From Maritimibacter sp. (lineage in GTDB: Bacteria > Pseudomonadota > Alphaproteobacteria > Rhodobacterales > Rhodobacteraceae), in NCBI GenBank assembly GCA_003520545.1, contig DOUP01000027.1, forward strand, positions 1 to 9,841: 9,841 bases of DNA, in the 5' to 3' direction. Below the pieces are notes generated by a model, which saw nothing but the letters and a program-made list of their open reading frames with translations, had not been told where the DNA came from and made no database searches. The position numbers and the translations under genes were made by a program. Shown here one piece after another: positions 6,417 to 9,841 of the stretch (positions within the stretch are counted from its first letter, which is position 1; each line of letters starts with the position of its first letter).

Positions 6417-7913
6417 TCAGGTCACGTCGGTCAGCTTGGAAGGGTCGAAGGACGATAACCGGGTAACCGTGACCCCTTCCTTCGAAATCCTGACTTCCGT
6501 GCCAGCGGCAATCAAAGCATCCCTCAAAGAATCGGACCGAGAATAATCCCCATTCTCACGAGCCTGAATGATCAGGCTTTTGATCCGATCAATCTCATCA
6601 ACCGTTTCAAATGCTCGCACCATGACACCGTGCAGTTCATCGAAATCACGGGCCTTGTCTTCGGCGAGCGGACTTGATCGAAGATCGAATCCCAAAATGA
6701 ATTGAGATGCAAAAACGCGCTTCAAGAAAGTTTCATCTCGGTCGCTAGCCGCATACCGCGCGTAAAGACTCTTCCGGCGCAGTAAATTGATAGCTTTTGT
6801 AGTGTCTAGATCATCGGCCAATGCAGTGACAATCTCTGGCAGAACCAACTCCCGATCGAAAGCTCGAACGTCCAATTCGCGTAACGCTTTGAGTGTTTCG
6901 CTCCCTTTCGAACCAAGCAAACTCGCAAACTCATTTGCAACGACCCTTGCTTCTTTTCGGCGGGCCGCACCAAAATCCATTACACTGCGGTAGTGAGAAA
7001 GAAGAAACGCCATACGTATTTCAGCACCAGTGAATTTCCCAAGGAGCTGAGTTCCCTCCAACAAATCATGCACGGTGAAGAAGTTGCCCAGCGACTTGGA
7101 CATCTTCTTGCCCTCGACCTGCAACATCTCGTTGTGCAGCCAATAATTCGCGAACCCCGCGCCTTCATGCGCGCATTTCGACTGGGCGATCTCGTTTTCA
7201 TGGTGCGGGAACATCAGGTCGTTCCCGCCGCCGTGAATGTCGAAACTCTCGCCGAGGATCTCGTAAGACATCGCCGAGCACTCGATATGCCAGCCCGGAC
7301 GACCGCGCCCCCAGGGGCTGTCCCACCCCGGCTCGTCGTCCTTGGCGGGCTTCCACAGGACGAAATCCATCGGGTTGCGCTTGTAAGGCGCGACCTCGAC
7401 CCTCGCGCCCGCGATCATGTCGTCGACCGAGCGGCCCGACAGCTTGCCGTAATCGGCATAACTCTCCACCGCGAAGAGCACATGACCCTCGGCCTCGTAA
7501 GCGTGATCCGAGGCGATCAGCCCCTCGATCATCCTGACCATGTCCCCGATATGCTGCGTCGCGCGCGGCATCTGGTCGGGTTCCAGCGCCCCAAGCGCCC
7601 CCATGTCCTCAAGGTACCACCGGGTTGTCTCCGAGGTAATCTCGTCGATGGGTTTGTCGTCCCGGTCGGCGCGCTCGATGATCTTGTCGTCCACATCGGT
7701 GAAGTTGCGCACGTAGGTCACATGATCCGGCCCATAGACATGGCGCAACAGCCGGTAGAGCACGTCGAAAACGACAACGGGGCGCGCATTGCCCAGGTGC
7801 GCCCGGTCATAAACGGTCGGCCCGCAGACATACATCCGCACGTTCTCGGGGTCGATCGGAGTGAACACCTCTTTCGACCGGCTGGCGGTGTTATGCAGTT
7901 TGATTTCGACCAT
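6417..7913 (-). CDS. cysS: Cysteinyl-tRNA synthetase
   Basis: Charges tRNA-Cys with cysteine; cytosolic class I aaRS. From the ATG at 7913 (498 aa), the HIGH-type motif HLGNAR is at residues 39-44 and KMSKS at 270-274. Likely zinc ligands are Cys30 (MYVCGPT), Cys212 (HIECSAM), His237 and Glu241 (FPHHENEIA), spaced as in E. coli CysRS. FTDVDDKI (71-78) and FDIHGGGNDL (224-233) are family blocks. A GTG at 7928 extends the frame by 5 codons, but GAGGA lies 4 nt before the ATG, so the ATG is preferred. The second half (from about residue 280) has about 49% GC with TTA, CTA, AGG and ATT codons, against about 65% in the first half. It is more divergent than expected for this genus group, yet ends in the usual VRISKEGV...FDPSKL block. 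The gene looks intact but mosaic. Confidence 0.95.
   Translation of the reverse strand: MVEIKLHNTASRSKEVFTPIDPENVRMYVCGPTVYDRAHLGNARPVVVFDVLYRLLRHVYGPDHVTYVRNFTDVDDKIIERADRDDKPIDEITSETTRWYLEDMGALGALEPDQMPRATQHIGDMVRMIEGLIASDHAYEAEGHVLFAVESYADYGKLSGRSVDDMIAGARVEVAPYKRNPMDFVLWKPAKDDEPGWDSPWGRGRPGWHIECSAMSYEILGESFDIHGGGNDLMFPHHENEIAQSKCAHEGAGFANYWLHNEMLQVEGKKMSKSLGNFFTVHDLLEGTQLLGKFTGAEIRMAFLLSHYRSVMDFGAARRKEARVVANEFASLLGSKGSETLKALRELDVRAFDRELVLPEIVTALADDLDTTKAINLLRRKSLYARYAASDRDETFLKRVFASQFILGFDLRSSPLAEDKARDFDELHGVMVRAFETVDEIDRIKSLIIQARENGDYSRSDSLRDALIAAGTEVRISKEGVTVTRLSSFDPSKLTDVT
6475..7076 (-). other. Low-GC, foreign-codon segment inside cysS
   Basis: Hand counts give 264 G+C in the 540 bases 6541-7080 (49%), against 118 in 180 (66%) at 7201-7380. 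Codons here include TTA, CTA, AGG, ACA and many NNT, rare in cimA and in the first half of cysS. The boundary near 7076 falls just after the KMSKS loop, so the foreign-looking part is the helical C-terminal and anticodon-binding region. GC recovers over the last roughly 60 bases of the gene. Boundaries are approximate. Confidence 0.6.
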
Positions 7914-8057
7914 AGCGTCCTCGCACACGGGTTCCGCGGCGGGCTTAGCAACTCATCTTGTGAAGGAAAACAGAGAAACGGCCCGCCTGACGATGTCAGT
8001 GGGTAATAATGCAGCAGATGATGATGCAAGTTCCGTTCATGCGGCTTCAATAGCAGG

Positions 8058-8093
8058 CTTCGCGCGACCTGCCAAGCGTGTTAGCCTCACCCC
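8058..8093 (+). promoter_or_regulatory. Possible leaderless promoter of the MmcQ/YjbR gene
   Basis: CTTCGC (8058-8063), a 17-nt spacer, TTAGCC (8081-8086), 7 nt, then the ATG at 8094. There is no purine-rich ribosome site. The hexamers are weak, but the 7-nt distance from the -10 box repeats that seen before cbiD and cobA. The rest of the 180-nt divergent gap (7914-8093) holds CTGAC-GAT-GTCAG (7987-7999), a small perfect dyad, and about 50% GC sequence that must also contain the cysS promoter, which I could not place. Confidence 0.3.
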
Positions 8094-8441
8094 ATGTCGC
8101 GAGAGCTGGTCAACCAAATCTGTGCCACCTATCCGGGGGCGGACGTCTCCGACCCCTGGGGCGGCGGGCATGACGCCTGGAAAGTCGGCGGCAAAATGTT
8201 CGCCGCCATCGGCGCGATGGGCGCGGGCGTCGCGGTGAAATGCCCGGACATCGACACCGCCAACATGCTCAAGGACGCGGGCGTCGCCCAGCACGCCAAG
8301 TATTTCCACAAGTCCTGGGTCATGCTGCCCTTCGGCGCCACGTCTGAGGACGAATACCGCCACCGCATCCGGGTCAGCTATGACACGATCCGCGCGGGCC
8401 TGCCGAAGAAGGTGCAGGCCACGCTCGGCACCGTCGATTAG
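8094..8441 (+). CDS. MmcQ/YjbR family protein
   Basis: A 115-aa single-domain protein with the MmcQ/YjbR pattern. It has an N-terminal helix (SRELVNQICATYPGA), HDAWKVGGKMFAAIG (about residues 25-39), VAVKCPD (46-52) with DTANMLKDAG, the core KYFHKSWVMLPFG (67-79), and the C-terminal RIRVSYDTIRAGLPKKVQA (92-110). The fold resembles a double-wing DNA-binding domain (CyaY-like sheet), and members are often annotated as DNA-binding, but the cell role is not known for most. It diverges from cysS. No Shine-Dalgarno is seen before the ATG, so a leaderless mRNA is possible. The TAG stop is part of the end of the repeat element at 8438-8545. The family's usual length is about 110-120 aa, so the protein is not obviously truncated by the repeat. 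Confidence 0.88.
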   Translation: MSRELVNQICATYPGADVSDPWGGGHDAWKVGGKMFAAIGAMGAGVAVKCPDIDTANMLKDAGVAQHAKYFHKSWVMLPFGATSEDEYRHRIRVSYDTIRAGLPKKVQATLGTVD

Positions 8442-8545
8442 AGCATGTCGCACAAAAGTGGGAACCGGTTTTGTGCTCCTCGGACATGCGAAATCAGAAG
8501 GTTAGAGTATGTTTCGTGAATGCGAATGAACGCGACATACTCTAA
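8438..8545. repeat. Two-hairpin palindromic intergenic repeat (MITE/REP-like) bearing AAAAGTGGGAACCGGTTTT
   Basis: The element has near-perfect terminal inverted repeats: TTAGAGCATGTCGC (8438-8451) and, inverted, TTAGAGTATGTCGC (8545-8532). Hairpin 1 pairs GCATGTC (8443-8449) with GACATGC (8483-8489) and GCACAAAA (8450-8457) with TTTTGTGC (8469-8476), with a 6-nt bulge on the 3' side. Its loop region holds the core AAAAGTGGGAACCGGTTTT (8454-8472). Hairpin 2 pairs TTAGAGTATGT (8502-8512) with ACATACTCTAA (8535-8545), 11 bp perfect. From memory, repeats with this core and a GTTAGAGC-type second arm are widespread in Rhizobiales and relatives. Its two TTAGAG ends provide the TAG stops of both convergent neighbours. 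It may also act as a bidirectional terminator. Confidence 0.85.
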
Positions 8546-9528
8546 GCCTCGGACGCGTTGGTCTTGACCGCCAGCACGCCCTTGGACCAGAGCTGGATCA
8601 CCTTCCACATGATCACCGGGATCGCCAGCGTCGCCGCGATCAGGAGGAAACCCCCGGCATAGCGATAGATCTCGCCGAACCCGGCCGCACCCAGCATCAT
8701 CAACAAGCTCGACAACGCGGCCATGGGAAAGGTGAAGGCGCCCCAGAGCGGCGAGAACCCGGTTTCCAGAAGCCATCCCGGACGCATCGCAAGGGCCAGG
8801 AAAATCAGGACGCCGAAGAGCCCGAACCCCAGCGCCAGGTATTGATACCCCAGAAGCATCGCGACCACGCCCAACACGCTCGCAGGCGCAAGGTGGATCG
8901 CGAGCAAGGGGCGAAGCGGTGCGGGAACATCCCGCCGCGCGAACTGCGCAACCGACGCGCCCCAGACGAAGACCGCCAACGCGAGGCTGATCCAGAACAC
9001 CACGAAAGACCACGTGGTCCAACCGAGCGACACCCCGGCAAGCGGGCTCAGGATGAAGCCCACGAAGGTCAGATGCCACACCGGCGTCACCGACCGCGCC
9101 TCGGCCGCGCCCGTCACCAATTCCCAGATGACGATCAGGGCGATGATGGCATGGAGGATCACGGACAGGGTTAGGACCGTGGCCGCAACAGCGGTCGAAA
9201 ACGGCAGGAGACCGACCGCGAGCAACATGCCCGAAAGCGACATGGCCGCCAGCCCCGCCCGCCCCGGCAGGATCCGCAAATCCTCGACAAAGGTCGCGGG
9301 ACGGCGGGCGACCTTGGCGAAATAGGCCACCAACAGGAACAGGTAGAGCAGTGTCACCGCTCCGAAAATGGCCTGTGTCGTGGCATCCGAGACCTGAAAC
9401 GCATCGACCGCCCGTCGCCACGCGACGCCCAACCCGAAGAGACCGAAAACAGGCGTGAACAGCACCGGCGGCGTGCGCCGCCAAAGACCGGGTTTCTTCG
9501 GCGCAGGGTTCAAGGTAGGCGGTTGCAT
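8542..9528 (-). CDS. TDT family transporter (TehA/SLAC1-like), about 10 membrane helices
   Basis: A 328-aa membrane protein of the tellurite-resistance/dicarboxylate transporter family, which includes TehA, the plant anion channel SLAC1 and the yeast sulfite pump Ssu1. After a short basic, proline-rich N-terminus (residues 1-20) come about ten hydrophobic helices. Family-like stretches are PPVLFTPVFGLFGLGVAWRR (helix 1), LHAIIALIVIWEL, VWHLTFVGFILSPLAG, HLAPASVLGVVAML and FSPLWGAFTFPMAALSS. SPLWGAFTFP matches the helix 9 region of TehA proteins. The start is decided by AGGAG (9540-9536), 7 nt before the ATG at 9528; the frame extends 18 codons further upstream without support. It lies 74 nt after a TauE/SafE exporter on the same strand. 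The substrate (sulfite, another anion or tellurite) cannot be read from the sequence. The TAG stop lies in the repeat element at 8438-8545. Confidence 0.85.
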   Translation of the reverse strand: MQPPTLNPAPKKPGLWRRTPPVLFTPVFGLFGLGVAWRRAVDAFQVSDATTQAIFGAVTLLYLFLLVAYFAKVARRPATFVEDLRILPGRAGLAAMSLSGMLLAVGLLPFSTAVAATVLTLSVILHAIIALIVIWELVTGAAEARSVTPVWHLTFVGFILSPLAGVSLGWTTWSFVVFWISLALAVFVWGASVAQFARRDVPAPLRPLLAIHLAPASVLGVVAMLLGYQYLALGFGLFGVLIFLALAMRPGWLLETGFSPLWGAFTFPMAALSSLLMMLGAAGFGEIYRYAGGFLLIAATLAIPVIMWKVIQLWSKGVLAVKTNASEA

Positions 9529-9602
9529 CGGTTCACTCCTTTTTCTGCGCGTCCCATGTGCCATCCCGTCGTCCGGCGCCATGCGCCCAGAGGTCGCGGG
9601 GA

Positions 9603-9841
9603 TCAGCCCATCAGAGACTTGCGCAGCATATTGCCCGCGATAATCAACAAGAACACCCCGAAGACACGCTTGAGCGGTTTTGGGTCGAGCCCATGTGCGA
9701 TCCTCGCGCCCAGGGGGGCGGTCGTCGTGGTCATGGCGATCACCACGAGAAAGGCCGGGATGTTCACCGCACCGATCGTCCAGGGCGGCGCGACCGCGAC
9801 CTCGACGAAGAGGAACGCAATAACCGACGGCACCGCGATGA
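9603..9841 (-). CDS. TauE/SafE family membrane exporter, C-terminal part, cut by window edge
   Basis: The last 78 codons of a minus-strand gene that enters from the right edge; the frame is open to 9841 with no start needed inside the window. PPWTIGAVNIPAFLVVIAMT is the typical TauE/SafE second-repeat motif (PPxSIGYVNxPA). It is followed by APLGARIAHGL, another family block, and by a last helix, KRVFGVFLLIIAGNML, ending in a basic tail. Members are proposed to export sulfite, sulfoacetate or other small organosulfur anions across the inner membrane. The TGA stop is 74 nt before the TDT transporter ATG, so the two may share an mRNA. The 74-nt gap holds only the AGGAG site of the next gene and nothing else clear. 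Confidence 0.8.
   Translation of the reverse strand, partial: IAVPSVIAFLFVEVAVAPPWTIGAVNIPAFLVVIAMTTTTAPLGARIAHGLDPKPLKRVFGVFLLIIAGNMLRKSLMG

Noticed and set aside
6993..8006. Long plus-strand open frame (337 codons) opposite cysS
   Set aside because: cysS on the minus strand is certain from its motifs; the frame is a high-GC antisense shadow with no recognisable protein.
8438..9484. Second minus-strand frame (348 codons) overlapping the TDT transporter
   Set aside because: Gly/Arg-rich out-of-frame shadow; the TDT frame has clear membrane helices and an AGGAG site.

Overview
The window looks like chromosomal DNA of an alphaproteobacterium, most likely of the Rhodobacteraceae (Roseobacter group). 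The grounds are the protein flavour, the moderate to high GC, the citramalate route to isoleucine, the NDUFAF6-like squalene/phytoene-synthase-fold protein, and a two-hairpin intergenic repeat with the core AAAAGTGGGAACCGGTTTT that I recall as common in alphaproteobacteria. Assignments rest on recognised motifs and remembered families; no database search was run.

Layout. Positions 1-2515 are cobalamin (B12) genes: the start of cbiD on the minus strand, diverging from cobA and cobB on the plus strand, with cobA and cobB overlapping at TAATG. A plus-strand MFS permease follows (2584-3807). It converges on a three-gene minus-strand block read cysS (7913-6417), cimA (6266-4638), then a non-catalytic-looking squalene/phytoene synthase-like gene (4641-3910) joined to cimA by a GTGA overlap. 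A small MmcQ/YjbR gene (8094-8441, plus) diverges from cysS and converges on a minus-strand pair of membrane proteins: a TDT/TehA-type transporter (9528-8542) and, upstream of it, a truncated TauE/SafE exporter (9841-9603).

The two convergent gaps, 3808-3909 and 8438-8545, are about 100 bp each and almost wholly made of inverted repeats. The first holds four consecutive perfect hairpins filling the space between two stop codons. The second is a repeat element whose two ends supply the TAG stops of both flanking genes.

Base composition is patchy. The cob-MFS part is around 45-60% GC in most hand-counted lines, the cimA and N-terminal cysS parts are around 65%, and the C-terminal half of cysS falls to about 49% with a clear codon-usage switch. 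Two of the switches lie inside genes (near 3715 in the MFS gene and near 7076 in cysS), which points to mosaic alleles made by homologous recombination, or less happily to a chimeric assembly.

The genes mostly serve ordinary metabolism: B12 ring synthesis, isoleucine precursor synthesis, tRNA-Cys charging and transport. I did not find a convincing new multi-gene system. The best leads are the repeat structures, the intragenic mosaicism, apparent leaderless promoters (-10 boxes exactly 7 nt before ATG), and alternative hairpins ahead of cimA.
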